This document shows positions 47,266-57,299 of a stretch of 64,000 nt of DNA, piece by piece. This stretch comes from Bacillus sp. SA1-12 (GTDB lineage: Bacteria > Bacillota > Bacilli > Bacillales > Bacillaceae), in assembly GCF_000981385.1 (NCBI RefSeq), contig NZ_LATZ01000013.1, forward strand, positions 1-64,000, in the 5' to 3' direction. The translations under genes and the position numbers were made by a program. The notes beneath the pieces were generated by a model. The model had not been told where the DNA came from. It did no database searches and was given only the letters and a program-made list of their open reading frames with translations. Within the stretch, counting starts at the first letter, position 1. Each line of letters begins with the position of its first letter.

Positions 47266-47862
47266 TTATTTAAATAATTGTATTTCTTTCAGAGTTACCG
47301 TTAATCGATCAATCATTTTTCTAAACTTCGTACGGTGGTCAGGCAAAAGCTGGTGACCCGATAATTTTGCGATCGTTTCAACAACTTCTTCTATAGTCAT
47401 TTTATCTGTTTTGATATGTTCTTTAAAAACATCTTTCTCTAAACAACTAAGTCGGTGATCGATTTGATTATAAGCCCAGGAATGATTGCCCTCAAATCTT
47501 TTCCTTAATCGCTGTTGAATAGTTTTCTTAGCAGCTGCCAAAGTAACATGCTTTACCTCAATTCCGTCTTTCTTTAATCTCCCAATTATTTCATCAAAAT
47601 AGGATTTATTGGTGAGTGTCATCGGAACAATAATGGTTCCGTGGTAATTATTCGCAATTTGTTTTAGCAGCTTGTAGTTGGCTTCACGCCATAATGGATA
47701 ATCTTGAAAATCCCCCTTTGCCAGCTCTTTGGGGATGTTTGCCATTAGTACATAACCGAATCTTTCCGGGTCATACACAAATGATTGAGGCATTCGTCTT
47801 TGTAACTCATAAGCTGCTGTCGTTTTACCTGACCCGAATGTTCCATTGATCCATATAATCAA
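47266..47862 (-). CDS. P-loop kinase-like protein (TmrB family)
   Basis: 198 residues. Walker A INGTFGSGKTT lies at the N-terminus; RLRKRFEGNHSWAYNQIDHRL in the middle fits the TmrB-like tunicamycin-resistance family. The TTG at 47862 (start LIIWING) has GAGGGTG 5-6 bases upstream and puts the P-loop at the usual place. The longer read to 47904 has no ribosome site. Whether it confers drug resistance cannot be judged. Confidence 0.8.
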   Translation of the reverse strand: MIIWINGTFGSGKTTAAYELQRRMPQSFVYDPERFGYVLMANIPKELAKGDFQDYPLWREANYKLLKQIANNYHGTIIVPMTLTNKSYFDEIIGRLKKDGIEVKHVTLAAAKKTIQQRLRKRFEGNHSWAYNQIDHRLSCLEKDVFKEHIKTDKMTIEEVVETIAKLSGHQLLPDHRTKFRKMIDRLTVTLKEIQLFK

Positions 47863-47972
47863 GTTATCACCCTCATTACTATTGGGAATACCATAATTAT
47901 ACAAAATCCTTTTTCATCCGTGTTATACTATTTGTGATGAAGGGTTATCAAAATGTTATTAGGAGCGTGAAA

Positions 47973-48266
47973 ATGATGGCAAAATCAAAAGCTAGAAAAA
48001 GCAGGGAAAAACAAATTCGGGAAGGAAAATGGGATGTTACGTTAAAACGTGGCAGTTGGGGAGAATTTAAGCCGTATAATCGCCAAACGAAAACAAAAAA
48101 AGAAGCTTTACATCAAATGGAAACAAAACACCAAAAAAAGAACCATTCTCACAAAGATTATGACGAGAACGGTTCTTTTCATTTTTTTAGTCATTATAAG
48201 CCTTTATATCTTACTCTCCTGCTTGCACCACATTCTGAACGATTGCATCTCCATCCTTCAGCTTAA
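47973..48266 (+). CDS. Small basic protein (YqkK-like), possibly frame-shifted C-terminus
   Basis: 97 codons as read. The start MMAKSKARKSREKQIREGKWD and the KTKKEALHQ region resemble the small basic Bacillus protein YqkK, function unknown. AGGAG lies 7 bases before the paired ATGs. Relatives end soon after a GSF motif. Here GSFHFF is followed by a run of seven T and 23 extra residues that overlap the MFS gene on the other strand. One more T would give a stop at once. The terminator hairpin lies inside the ORF. Confidence 0.7.
   Translation: MMAKSKARKSREKQIREGKWDVTLKRGSWGEFKPYNRQTKTKKEALHQMETKHQKKNHSHKDYDENGSFHFFSHYKPLYLTLLLAPHSERLHLHPSA
48136..48188 (+). terminator. Terminator inside the 3' end of the small basic ORF
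   Basis: AAAAGAACC-TTCTC pairs with GAGAA-GGTTCTTTT, one mismatch, followed by CATTTTTTT. It precedes the annotated stop codon by 75 bp, supporting an earlier natural end of the gene. Confidence 0.75.
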
Positions 48267-49485
48267 AGAGTGGAACGATTAGTAAAACTCCAATAAAAAA
48301 TAAGACCCCGGACAAGAGATAAACACCTAATAATGACATTGGAACTTTTAATATCCCGGAAACTGTCATGCCAATTACCATCATTCCCATAAATAATGGA
48401 TTTAGGACTCCGTTTACACGCCCAACAAAGGATTCATCTGTATTTTTCAAGATTAAGGTATTGATACCAATATGAATGCATGGGAAAAATAATCCGTTAA
48501 AGACTTGTAATACGATCGTGATGACAATACTAGTTGACCAGCCGATTCCAATCGTGCTAATCATGCTTGCGAGAATACCAATCGCTAGCAGCTTTTGTGG
48601 GGATACCTTTTTAGAAATGGCCATCACCACCCCGCCTCCAATTAGCATCCCTACACCATTTGCCATAAGAAGCCATTGAAGGAAGTCTTTTGTCATCCCA
48701 AGATTTTCAATTGTTACGAAAATCATTAAAGGCTGAATAAGCCCTACTGCCAATCCACATACCGCAAAGATTGACCCCATCGCTTTAAGGATCTTATTTG
48801 AAAGGACATAGCGAAATCCATCAGCAAGCTCCTTTTTGAAATTGCTGTCTCCATCAGCCTTTTCCTTTTCAATATCTTTTGGAAGAAACATAAGCACGAA
48901 TGCCGAAAGGAAAAACATTGCACCCATCACACCGATAGAAGTCATGATTCCGAATTTTTGATAAACAAATGTTCCAATCATTGGACCGATCACCATGAAA
49001 ACTGCCATCAATGATTGGAACATCGCCATAACTGTCTGCAATTGTTCACCAGGCACATGCTGTTTAAATAGTCTCATAGCAGAAGGCATTGAAAACTGAG
49101 ATAAGATAGCTGATACTAAAGTAGCGAAAAAGATAGCCTGCCATGAGCCGTAAATTAGCGTTAGCAAAACAATTAAGATCGAGACAGCAGATAATAAATC
49201 ACACCAAACCATGGTTAACTTAGGCTTCCAGCGATCAGCGAATGTACCTCCGATAAAAGAGAAAATAAATATCGGAGCAAACTCTGCGACTGAAATCAAC
49301 GATACATACAACGGATCATTGTTTGTAATATCTGTCACATATAAGAGAATGGCAAAATTCCTAATCCAAATCCCTAATTGCAGCAAGAAGTTTGAGGTCA
49401 TGATAGCCAGTACAATTCGATTTGCAAATATGTTCCCAACAGGCTGTTTTGGTAAAGCAACACCTTCATTCCTTTGCATTTCCAT
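48211..49485 (-). CDS. MFS transporter
   Basis: 424 residues with about 12 membrane helices. The loop FADRWKPKLTMVWCDL after helix 2 is the MFS signature; overall it resembles macrolide-efflux-type MFS proteins of bacilli. The ATG at 49485 has AAGGGTAGG just upstream; the read to 49533 adds 16 polar residues. Substrate unknown. Converges on the small basic ORF with antisense overlap. Confidence 0.83.
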   Translation of the reverse strand: MEMQRNEGVALPKQPVGNIFANRIVLAIMTSNFLLQLGIWIRNFAILLYVTDITNNDPLYVSLISVAEFAPIFIFSFIGGTFADRWKPKLTMVWCDLLSAVSILIVLLTLIYGSWQAIFFATLVSAILSQFSMPSAMRLFKQHVPGEQLQTVMAMFQSLMAVFMVIGPMIGTFVYQKFGIMTSIGVMGAMFFLSAFVLMFLPKDIEKEKADGDSNFKKELADGFRYVLSNKILKAMGSIFAVCGLAVGLIQPLMIFVTIENLGMTKDFLQWLLMANGVGMLIGGGVVMAISKKVSPQKLLAIGILASMISTIGIGWSTSIVITIVLQVFNGLFFPCIHIGINTLILKNTDESFVGRVNGVLNPLFMGMMVIGMTVSGILKVPMSLLGVYLLSGVLFFIGVLLIVPLFKLKDGDAIVQNVVQAGE

Positions 49486-50041
49486 TAAACCTACCCTTCT
49501 AATGATAAAATCTTCATTTAGTAATAACTCCAAATATTACGGTAAAGCATGACGTAACGTAAAAGTCAATAGATATAAGTGCAAATGATCTGATTGGGGT
49601 CATGTATAAAAATAAATTGTTTCAAATTTTTCCCTTATCTACATAAACACCAGCAACAGTATACTTTAAAAAGCACCAGCACGCAAGAACATTTGTTCTA
49701 GAAGAGTGAAAAAATTTAATGAACTTGAAAAATGTTTACCTGGTATATTGCGCCTTACATATTCTAGCCAATAATTCCGGCATACAATCTCAAGGATGGC
49801 CTTTATTTGATTCGTCTACTAAAATCTTTTTTGATAAGATTACTGTTGACCAGCAATAAAGAAAAGGTTAATTTTACTTTAATTTCAATATCTTGAGTTT
49901 ATCTATTTAATCATCAATTAATTAAACGCTTATTTAAAATAGCTGTTAAAAAACATTGTTGAGTTATCAATTGTTGATCGCTTAATCTGTTGGGTAAAAA
50001 AAAATCCCTAAAAAGGGAATTGAATAGAGTTAGTAAGTATT
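49486..50041. other. AT-rich gap between MFS and DinB genes
   Basis: About 550 bp with no supported gene. I see only the DinB-gene terminator at its right end. Confidence 0.5.
50005..50018 (-). terminator. Terminator after the DinB gene
   Basis: Short TCCCT/AGGGA hairpin; the minus strand continues TTTTTTTTTACCC. Confidence 0.75.
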
Positions 50042-50515
50042 TTATCTTTGCATCATTCGTTTAATCATTTTAATCGCATCAAAATGCATGCCCTCATGGT
50101 ATAAGCAAAAGGTAATAAATTCTTCTACAGTTGATAATGTAAGACCTCTTGAAGTTGTATATGGCTGCTTTACAGCCTCTTTCAATCGAGATTCTAAGGC
50201 TCCCTCGATTCTATCCAATTGATTTTCGAGCAGCTGAACAAGCTCCAGAACAGTTGGTGCTTGTTGTTCTCCCCATTCAGCCGGTTTCGTTCCTGGAGCA
50301 AATAATGCTGGGAACGATTCTGGCAGCTCCATTTTTTCTCCAATAAAATAGAACGCATTCCGTTCATGAATAAGATAAATATGACCTAAATTCCATTTAA
50401 TATTATTATTGAACCCCGCTGGGATAAAAAGAGCCTCCTGATCATTGATACCTTTCACATCACTTAGAGTACAATTTCTTGCAAAACGTAATTGTTTAAA
50501 AATAACATTTCCCAT
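50042..50515 (-). CDS. DinB superfamily protein
   Basis: 157 residues, four-helix DinB-like fold. Metal-binding histidines fit NLGHIYLIHER and LYHEGMHFDAIK. The family includes metal-dependent transferases and hydrolases; the role here is unknown. Distant from the YfiT-like protein at 29570. Confidence 0.82.
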   Translation of the reverse strand: MGNVIFKQLRFARNCTLSDVKGINDQEALFIPAGFNNNIKWNLGHIYLIHERNAFYFIGEKMELPESFPALFAPGTKPAEWGEQQAPTVLELVQLLENQLDRIEGALESRLKEAVKQPYTTSRGLTLSTVEEFITFCLYHEGMHFDAIKMIKRMMQR

Positions 50516-50866
50516 ATTGGTTCCTCCTCAAAAATTTCCAGATCCATTTTGATGGATATAAACAATGATCACAGAGCCCGACTACTACTGGTGTAAACAA
50601 ATAACCACAGCTGCACCCTCCCATCATAAAAGGCAATCAAACTTGCTTCACCAGTTAAAGTACAGCCCTAACTTGTATTCCTGCCAGAGTGACTATGGTG
50701 GAGCTGGCAGATCTAAATTGATTTTACACCCATATTCCATACCGAATATTACTTTCAGCGTTTTCAAGTGAAATTTAATTAAAATACCTTTTAATAATGG
50801 ATACTTAAAATGTCCTAATTATTTGATTTTACCAAATAATTCAAATCAATGGTAGGATGTAAGATC

Positions 50867-50888
50867 AGCTGAGTAAGCGAACTCAGTT
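50867..50888 (+). terminator. Orphan plus-strand terminator
   Basis: AGCTGAGT/ACTCAGTT hairpin with loop AAGCGA, followed by ATTTTTTTATT. No plus-strand gene lies upstream within several kilobases. Confidence 0.6.
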
Positions 50889-51166
50889 ATTTTTTTATTA
50901 CTACGATATATAAACAAAAGTTAGATACCCTGTTTTTATAAACCATTGTTAATTTTCCGCTTTTTAATCCTAAATTCAGAAGATAGTTAATACTAAAGCA
51001 CTTATTTTTCATAAAATTTTTGACACACTAAATTTGAATTGATTAAAAGGGTGTCACTTAATTAATCGTTTGTTTAAAAATCTATTAAAATCCATAGGTA
51101 ACGCAAGATTTACAGAAAATTATCGTTTTGTTTCAAGTTCCCTTTCCCAAAACCACATTAAAATAA

Positions 51167-51212
51167 AAAAAACACACGTTGATCATCTATAAATCAAATA
51201 CGTGTGTTTTTT
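51167..51212. terminator. Terminator after maeA
   Basis: AAAAAACACACGT/ACGTGTGTTTTTT stem over a loop of about 20 bases. Ends the gltP-aspA-maeA transcript. Confidence 0.85.
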
Positions 51213-51258
51213 ATTTTCAACTATATTGTAAGCAATTAAATAGACAGGTACCCACTAA

Positions 51259-52974
51259 TTACCGCACTTTTTCCCGCATAGCCTTTACCGGACGGTAGCT
51301 TGGTTCCCACATAGCATCGTTGACAGCTTGTTCAATATTAGCTGGCTTTATGCGAGCGACACCTGCATGTATTGCGGCTTTTGCTACTTCTATTGCTACT
51401 TTTTCCGAGATTGCTCGAATCTCTTCAACCTTCGGTAATAAAGGTGCACCAAGTCGGCTTACATCTATACTGTTTGCGATGGCCTCAGCAGCCGCAGTGA
51501 ACATGGTGTCCGTAATGAGCTGAGCTTGCGTTACCATTGTTCCAAGGCCAAGGCCTGGAAATACAAATGCGTTGTTAGATTGTCCGATTGTGTAGATCGT
51601 GTCATTATACGTTACAGGAGCAAATGGACTTCCCGTTGCTACAAGCGCTCGTCCATCAGTCCATTGAATTAAATCAACAGGTTTTGCCTCGGACAATGAG
51701 GTTGGATTTGACATCGGCAATATGACAGGTCTCTCAACGTGAGATGCCATCTCTTTAATAATCTCTTCGGTAAATGCTCCAGCGACTGTTGATGTACCAA
51801 TCAAAATGGTCGGTTGAACTTGGCTAACAACCTCCATAAGTCCAATTTCACCATTTGTGCTGTTACTCTTCCAATGAGTCACCTCTTTATTTGATCGAGC
51901 ATAAGGCTTTTGAAAATCGAGCATCGTATCCATATCATCCGTGAGTAAACCAAATCGGTCAATACACCAGAATCTGCTGTTCGCCTCTTCTACTGATAAT
52001 CCGTCACGTACCATCGCATCACGGATTTGGTCAGCGATTCCAATTCCGGCAGTGCCGGCTCCAAAGACGATAATCCGGTGTTCGCGTAATGGTATCTGCG
52101 AAACCCGCAAAGCCGCTAATACGGCAGCCAGTGTAACAGCCCCCGTTCCTTGGATATCATCGTTAAATGTACAAACTTTATTACGATACTTGGCCAAAAT
52201 ACTTGGAGCGTTACTAGAGCTGAAGTCTTCCCAATGCAGTAAGGCATTTGGAAATACCTTCTCTAATGTTGATACAACTCTGTCAATAAAGTTATCATAT
52301 TGCTCCCCATGAATACGCGGATGCCGATTCCCAATATAAAACGGATTATTGAGCAGTTCTTCATTATTTGTCCCGACATCCAAGACAACAGGCATGACAC
52401 AGCTAGGATCTATGCCTGCTGCAGCCGTATAGACAGCGAGCTTGCCGATAGCAATATTGATTCCTCCAACACCCCAGTCACCAATTCCTAATATACCTTC
52501 TCCATCAGTGATGACGATTAATTTAATATCCGTTGCATTTTCCCCAAAATTAACAAGTGCCTCTTCAATACCATTTGGATCATGAATGGATAAGTAAACC
52601 CCATGAGGACGGCGATATTCATGGCTATATCGCTGAATGGCCTCTCCAACTGTCGGCGTATAGACGACCGGCATCATTTCACTTAAATGATCGGTGAAAA
52701 GTCGATAAAATAAAACAGCATTACGGTCATGCAAAGCAGTCAAATAAATATTTTTACTCATGTCGGTTGGCTGTGACCGATATTGCTCATATGCACGTTG
52801 AGCCTGTTCTTCCAAAGTTAATACAGCCGGCGGCAGGAGACCAATTAATCCTAATTGTTTTCGCTCCTCCAGTGTGAATGCCACTCCTTTGTTAAGCACT
52901 GGTGTTGACAGTATCTCTGCACCCCGCATAACTGTTTCGAATTCCCCGTTAGGAGTAGAGATAAATTTATACAT
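51259..52974 (-). CDS. maeA: NAD-dependent malic enzyme
   Basis: 571 residues. Oxidatively decarboxylates malate to pyruvate. Motifs [38 protein letters not shown] and the NAD site [15 protein letters not shown]. Full length. Third gene after gltP and aspA: aspartate is imported, deaminated to fumarate, hydrated to malate and turned into pyruvate here. Confidence 0.95.
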   Translation of the reverse strand: MYKFISTPNGEFETVMRGAEILSTPVLNKGVAFTLEERKQLGLIGLLPPAVLTLEEQAQRAYEQYRSQPTDMSKNIYLTALHDRNAVLFYRLFTDHLSEMMPVVYTPTVGEAIQRYSHEYRRPHGVYLSIHDPNGIEEALVNFGENATDIKLIVITDGEGILGIGDWGVGGINIAIGKLAVYTAAAGIDPSCVMPVVLDVGTNNEELLNNPFYIGNRHPRIHGEQYDNFIDRVVSTLEKVFPNALLHWEDFSSSNAPSILAKYRNKVCTFNDDIQGTGAVTLAAVLAALRVSQIPLREHRIIVFGAGTAGIGIADQIRDAMVRDGLSVEEANSRFWCIDRFGLLTDDMDTMLDFQKPYARSNKEVTHWKSNSTNGEIGLMEVVSQVQPTILIGTSTVAGAFTEEIIKEMASHVERPVILPMSNPTSLSEAKPVDLIQWTDGRALVATGSPFAPVTYNDTIYTIGQSNNAFVFPGLGLGTMVTQAQLITDTMFTAAAEAIANSIDVSRLGAPLLPKVEEIRAISEKVAIEVAKAAIHAGVARIKPANIEQAVNDAMWEPSYRPVKAMREKVR

Positions 52975-53049
52975 AAAATACCTTCCTTTTTCATCATACT
53001 TCTTTTTTATTATTTCTTAAAAGGGGGTTAACAAAATCCCCCTATATAT

Positions 53050-54489
53050 TTACTCTCTATCAAATAATGCAGCACCGGAAATACCTGGTTTTGTCATTTC
53101 ATAAGGATTTAATATTAGATCAAGTTCTTCTTCTGTTAATACATCGTACAGCAGGCACAGTTCACGAACAGATTTACCTTCAACTATCGCTTCTCTTGCA
53201 ATACGAGCTGCCACTTCATAGCCAATATGCGGATTAACCGCTGTAATAATCCCGACGCTTTTTTCTACATATTTTTTTAGAAGCTCTTCGTTTGCTTCAA
53301 TGTTCTTTAGACAAAAATCTGTAAAAGCACGGAAAGCATTATTCATAATGCTGATGGATTGAAGCAGGTTAAAGACAAGCACAGGTTCCATGACATTTAG
53401 CTCAAGCTGGCCAGCTTCCGAAGCCAGGCAGATGGTATGGTCATTGCCGATAACTTGAAAGGCAACCTGGTTGATCATTTCAGCCATCACCGGATTTACT
53501 TTTCCAGGCATAATCGATGAACCAGGCTGGCGGGCAGGCAATGTGATTTCACTTAAACCGGCACGAGGTCCAGATGCCATTAATCGTAAGTCATTCGCAA
53601 TCTTAGACATATTCATCATACATACCTTTAACGCAGCAGAGACTTCTGTATAAGCATCGGTGTTTTGTGTTGCATCAACTAGATGCTCGGCTCCAACAAG
53701 CGGAAGGCTGCTAATTTCAGCCAAATGCTTAACAACCATTTCAATGTAGCGAGGATCTGCATTTAAACCTGTACCCACCGCTGTGGCACCCATGTTTACT
53801 TCATATAAATGCTGACGTGATTGTTTGATTCGCTTAATATCGCGTTCTAACACCCTGCTGTATGCCTCAAACTCCTGACCAAGGCGAATCGGCACAGCGT
53901 CCTGTAGATGTGTCCGGCCCATTTTTATGACATGATCAAATTGTTTGGCCTTTTCCTTAAAGACAACCAGCATATCCTCCATCGTCTTTAACAATTTTTC
54001 GAGTAAGTTAAGGGTAGCGATATGAATTGCTGTTGGAAATACATCGTTTGTTGATTGTGACATGTTCACATGAGTATTAGGGCTTAATTGAAGAACATAG
54101 TCGCCCTTCTCTTTTCCAAGCAATTCGAGTGCACGGTTGGCAATGACTTCGTTCGCATTCATATTCATCGATGTACCTGCACCGCCTTGAATTGGATCCA
54201 CGATGAAGTGATCATGCCATTTTCCATTGATCACTTCGTCTGCAGCTTGAACGATCATTTTCCCAAGCCCCTCGTATAAGCGTTTCGTATCCATATTGGC
54301 TAAGGCTGCTGCTTTTTTTACGATGGCTAATGCTTTAATTAAATCTTCATGAATACGATAGCCTGTAATCGGAAAGTTCTCGACTGCTCGCAATGTTTGA
54401 ATCCCATAGTATGCATCCGCAGGTACTTCTTTTGATCCTAAGAAATCCTTTTCAATCCGAACATTTTGTTTACTATTGATTGTTGACAT
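53050..54489 (-). CDS. aspA: Aspartate ammonia-lyase
   Basis: 479 residues, fumarase/aspartase family. Signature GSSIMPGKVNPVMAEMI with the catalytic serine, and GRTHLQDAVPI. Converts aspartate to fumarate and ammonia. The ATG at 54489 has GGAGGGAAC upstream; the read to 54531 is not preceded by a site. In an operon with a dicarboxylate/glutamate transporter and malic enzyme. Fumarase activity must come from elsewhere. Confidence 0.95.
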   Translation of the reverse strand: MSTINSKQNVRIEKDFLGSKEVPADAYYGIQTLRAVENFPITGYRIHEDLIKALAIVKKAAALANMDTKRLYEGLGKMIVQAADEVINGKWHDHFIVDPIQGGAGTSMNMNANEVIANRALELLGKEKGDYVLQLSPNTHVNMSQSTNDVFPTAIHIATLNLLEKLLKTMEDMLVVFKEKAKQFDHVIKMGRTHLQDAVPIRLGQEFEAYSRVLERDIKRIKQSRQHLYEVNMGATAVGTGLNADPRYIEMVVKHLAEISSLPLVGAEHLVDATQNTDAYTEVSAALKVCMMNMSKIANDLRLMASGPRAGLSEITLPARQPGSSIMPGKVNPVMAEMINQVAFQVIGNDHTICLASEAGQLELNVMEPVLVFNLLQSISIMNNAFRAFTDFCLKNIEANEELLKKYVEKSVGIITAVNPHIGYEVAARIAREAIVEGKSVRELCLLYDVLTEEELDLILNPYEMTKPGISGAALFDRE

Positions 54490-54543
54490 GGTGTTCCCTC
54501 CATCAAGATTCTTTATCTTGTGATCAGCCACGTTTATCTACGT

Positions 54544-55815
54544 TTAGGCTGCGTTCGACTGTTTTATTGAATGAACGTATTTATTTGCTTGCTCTTGGTC
54601 AAATACACCTTCCCACTTGGACATCACAATCGCCGCTAATGAATTACCCATTACATTAACCGCAGTTCGCACCATATCTAAAATACGGTCAATACCAGCA
54701 ATAAACGCCAGGCCTTCTAATGGCAATCCCATTGAACCAAGTGTTGTTAAGACAACAACGAACGATGCTCCTGGAACACCGGCCATTCCTTTGGAGGTTA
54801 ACATTAAGACGAGTAATAATGTTATTTGCTGTGCAATGGACAAATCAATTCCATATATTTGAGCCACGAAAAGGGCAGCAAGTGCTTGATAAATAGATGA
54901 ACCATCTAAATTAAACGTATAGCCAGTTGGAATAACAAATGAAGTAATGGATTTAGGACAGCCGAATTTCTCCATCTTCTCCATAATCCTAGGTAAGACA
55001 GACTCTGAGCTTGCCGTTGTAAATGCTAAAATCAATTCATCTTTTAATACCTTCATAAGAATGAAGATGCTTGTTCCGGACATTTTTGCGATAATGCCAA
55101 GAACAACTAAAACAAAGAAGATCATCGTCACATAGACGGCTAGCACTAGTTTTCCTAAAGGAATTAATGTGCCGATACCAAATTTAGCTACGGTAACCCC
55201 AATCAGTGCAAATACACCAAACGGAGCAAATTTCATTATTTGATTCGTCACCCAAAACATGGCTTCTAATACACCTTCAAAAAAGCTTAGGACAGGTTTT
55301 CCTTTGTCTCCTATCGCCGCAATTCCCAAGCCAAAAAGGACTGAGAAAAAGATAATCGGCAACAAATCACCTTGGACCATGGATTCAAAGACGTTTTTTG
55401 GAACAATATGGACAATCGTTTCTGCAAAGCCTTTACTTTCAGCTTCTTTTGTCGTTTCTTCATATTGGGAAATATCACTCTTTTCAAGATTGCTTGTATC
55501 TAATCCGGAACCTGGGTGAAACAAGTTAGCCGCCAGCAGGCCAATTGCGATGGCGATTGTGGTGACAATCTCAAAATAGAGAAGCGTCTTTCCGCCTAGT
55601 TTTCCTAATTTTTTAATATCACCAACTCCTGCTATTGAGACGACTAATGCAGCAATAACGATTGGAACAACAATCATCTTAATTAAATGAATAAAAATGT
55701 CGCCAATCGGTACCATAATGGCCATAGCTGTTTCATTACCGTGAAAGACAGCTCCGACAGCAATACCTAGTATAAGTGCAACAAATATTTGTGTAGCTAA
55801 CCCAAACTTTTTCAA
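54544..55815 (-). CDS. gltP: Dicarboxylate/amino acid:cation symporter (GltP/DctP family)
   Basis: 423 residues, DAACS family with eight helices and two re-entrant loops. Signature TTASSESVLPRIMEK and PTGYTFNLDGSSIYQ. By context the substrate is likely aspartate, possibly glutamate or C4-dicarboxylates. First gene of the operon. Upstream lie a perfect cre and four 10-bp direct repeats. Confidence 0.92.
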   Translation of the reverse strand: MKKFGLATQIFVALILGIAVGAVFHGNETAMAIMVPIGDIFIHLIKMIVVPIVIAALVVSIAGVGDIKKLGKLGGKTLLYFEIVTTIAIAIGLLAANLFHPGSGLDTSNLEKSDISQYEETTKEAESKGFAETIVHIVPKNVFESMVQGDLLPIIFFSVLFGLGIAAIGDKGKPVLSFFEGVLEAMFWVTNQIMKFAPFGVFALIGVTVAKFGIGTLIPLGKLVLAVYVTMIFFVLVVLGIIAKMSGTSIFILMKVLKDELILAFTTASSESVLPRIMEKMEKFGCPKSITSFVIPTGYTFNLDGSSIYQALAALFVAQIYGIDLSIAQQITLLLVLMLTSKGMAGVPGASFVVVLTTLGSMGLPLEGLAFIAGIDRILDMVRTAVNVMGNSLAAIVMSKWEGVFDQEQANKYVHSIKQSNAA

Positions 55816-55838
55816 TGAAATTCCTCCTTGTATCTTTT

Positions 55839-55853
55839 TGTTAACGCTTTCAA
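55839..55853 (-). promoter_or_regulatory. Perfect cre site before gltP
   Basis: TTGAAAGCGTTAACA on the minus strand matches WTGNAANCGNWNNCW at every position, 24 bp before the gltP start. Predicts CcpA repression of the aspartate operon. Confidence 0.8.
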
Positions 55854-55884
55854 ACTCGTGAATATTCTTAGTTTATATTCCGGA

Positions 55885-55924
55885 CTACGAAAACCTACTG
55901 AAACCTACGAAAACCTACAAGAAC
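55885..55924. promoter_or_regulatory. Four 10-bp direct repeats, putative GlnL-type operator
   Basis: CTACGAAAAC, CTACTGAAAC, CTACGAAAAC and CTACAAGAAC follow one another without gaps, so each falls on the same helix face. On the minus strand GTTTTCGTAG repeats resemble the TTTTGTN4TTTTGT site I recall for B. subtilis GlnL. Located between gltP and the GlnK/GlnL-like genes. Confidence 0.75.
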
Positions 55925-56024
55925 AAATAGGAAAATATAATATCTCTATGAAAACCCTTTTCACTTTTTAGCTATTTCAGTACAATGTGTATTGTTTTTA
56001 TCTAGTCATTCGGGAGGGACCGTC

Positions 56025-57299
56025 TTGAAAGAACGTACATGGTTTTTATTAATAATGATGATTGCGGTGCCTTTAGCTGGAGAATTTAAATTTTATCCAT
56101 TTGATGATACCTTCAGAGTTAGTTTGGGGACGCCCGTCTTCTTCTTATTTTTGTTATGGGGAAAGAGGATGCACCCGATTCTTGCAGGTATTTTAGCGGG
56201 AACGAGTGTGTTTGCTTTTCGATTTTTTCTAGCTGTTGGGATCAGAGATATATCTATTGAAGAAGGAATGTATCTCCATCTTCCCGCCTTTTCCTATTAC
56301 GTCATTTATGGTGTCCTATTTCATTGGTGGAAAATGAACGAACGGCATGATCAACCATTTATGATTGGAATCTTAGGGGTAGCTATTGAGATTATGGCAA
56401 GCTTATCGGAGATGTTGATCCGTTCCTCCTTGGTCTATAATGAGGATATATCTTTACTTGAGACCCAGCAACTCGTGATCATTGCATTTATCCGAAGCTT
56501 TTTTGTTCTTGGCTTTTTTAATATTTTTAAGCTGAGAGAAGCAAAGTTAGCAGAAGAAGAACAACGCCGACAAAAGGAAAAAATGCTTATTTTCATATCA
56601 AATTTGTATGAGGAATCCGTTCAACTGAAGAAAACGATGCAAAATGCGGAAGAAATCACCGGCATGTGTTATGATTTTTATCGCCGCTTAAAATCATCGG
56701 AAACAAACGGAAAAGAAGCGCAAACAGCGCTGCAAATTGCCGGTCTTGTGCATGAGATCAAAAAAGATAACCAGCGTATTTATGCAGGTTTATCGGAACT
56801 CATGTCTTCTGAAAGCCTGCAGGATTATATGAATATTGAACAGCTCGGTAACATCATGACTGTGTCAAATAGACGCTATGCAGAGTCCCTCGGCAAAGAT
56901 GTTTCATTCTCCTTGCATATAAAGGGTGATCATCCTCCCTATCATGTATTTATGGTATTATCATTAATCAATAATTTGTTAGCCAATTCTGTAGAAGCCA
57001 TTAAAGAAGAGGGTTACGTATCATTGGTTGTGAAAAGAAAGGATCAATATGTGGAGTTTTCTGTTAGTGACAATGGTCCTGGTATTGCACCTAAGCTCAA
57101 AGAAGTCATTTTTACAGAAGGCTTTACAACGAAGTTTGATTCAGGTGGAAACCCCTCAACAGGAATTGGTTTATCATATGTGAAACAAACAGTAGAAAAA
57201 TGGGGTGGACAAATTTCGCTTATGCAAAACGATAATGAAACCACCTTTATCGTTGAACTTCCGATAAATACGATAGTAGAGAAAGGATGTGTGAGATGA
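56025..57299 (+). CDS. GlnK-type sensor histidine kinase
   Basis: 424 residues. About five or six membrane helices (1-170), a coiled region, the phospho-acceptor histidine in GLVHEIKKDNQRI, and an HATPase domain with NNLLANSVEAIKEEG, DNGPGIAP and TGIGLSYV. Resembles B. subtilis GlnK (YcbA). TTG start at 56025 with GGGAGGG 6 bases upstream. Overlaps the regulator gene as ATGA. By position it should sense aspartate, glutamate or a dicarboxylate rather than glutamine. Confidence 0.87.
   Translation: MKERTWFLLIMMIAVPLAGEFKFYPFDDTFRVSLGTPVFFLFLLWGKRMHPILAGILAGTSVFAFRFFLAVGIRDISIEEGMYLHLPAFSYYVIYGVLFHWWKMNERHDQPFMIGILGVAIEIMASLSEMLIRSSLVYNEDISLLETQQLVIIAFIRSFFVLGFFNIFKLREAKLAEEEQRRQKEKMLIFISNLYEESVQLKKTMQNAEEITGMCYDFYRRLKSSETNGKEAQTALQIAGLVHEIKKDNQRIYAGLSELMSSESLQDYMNIEQLGNIMTVSNRRYAESLGKDVSFSLHIKGDHPPYHVFMVLSLINNLLANSVEAIKEEGYVSLVVKRKDQYVEFSVSDNGPGIAPKLKEVIFTEGFTTKFDSGGNPSTGIGLSYVKQTVEKWGGQISLMQNDNETTFIVELPINTIVEKGCVR

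Larger units (their letters stand above)
50516..51258. other. Gap upstream of the DinB gene with an orphan plus-strand terminator
   Basis: About 740 bp between minus-strand genes. No convincing ORF. It contains hairpin arms CTGCCAG/CTGGCAG near 50680-50710, an orphan plus-strand terminator at 50867, and the maeA terminator at its right end. A short unexpressed RNA cannot be excluded. Confidence 0.4.

Noticed and set aside
50565..50771. 68-residue plus-strand ORF upstream of the orphan terminator
   Set aside because: No ribosome site and a low-complexity, non-protein-like sequence; kept only as a possible RNA region.
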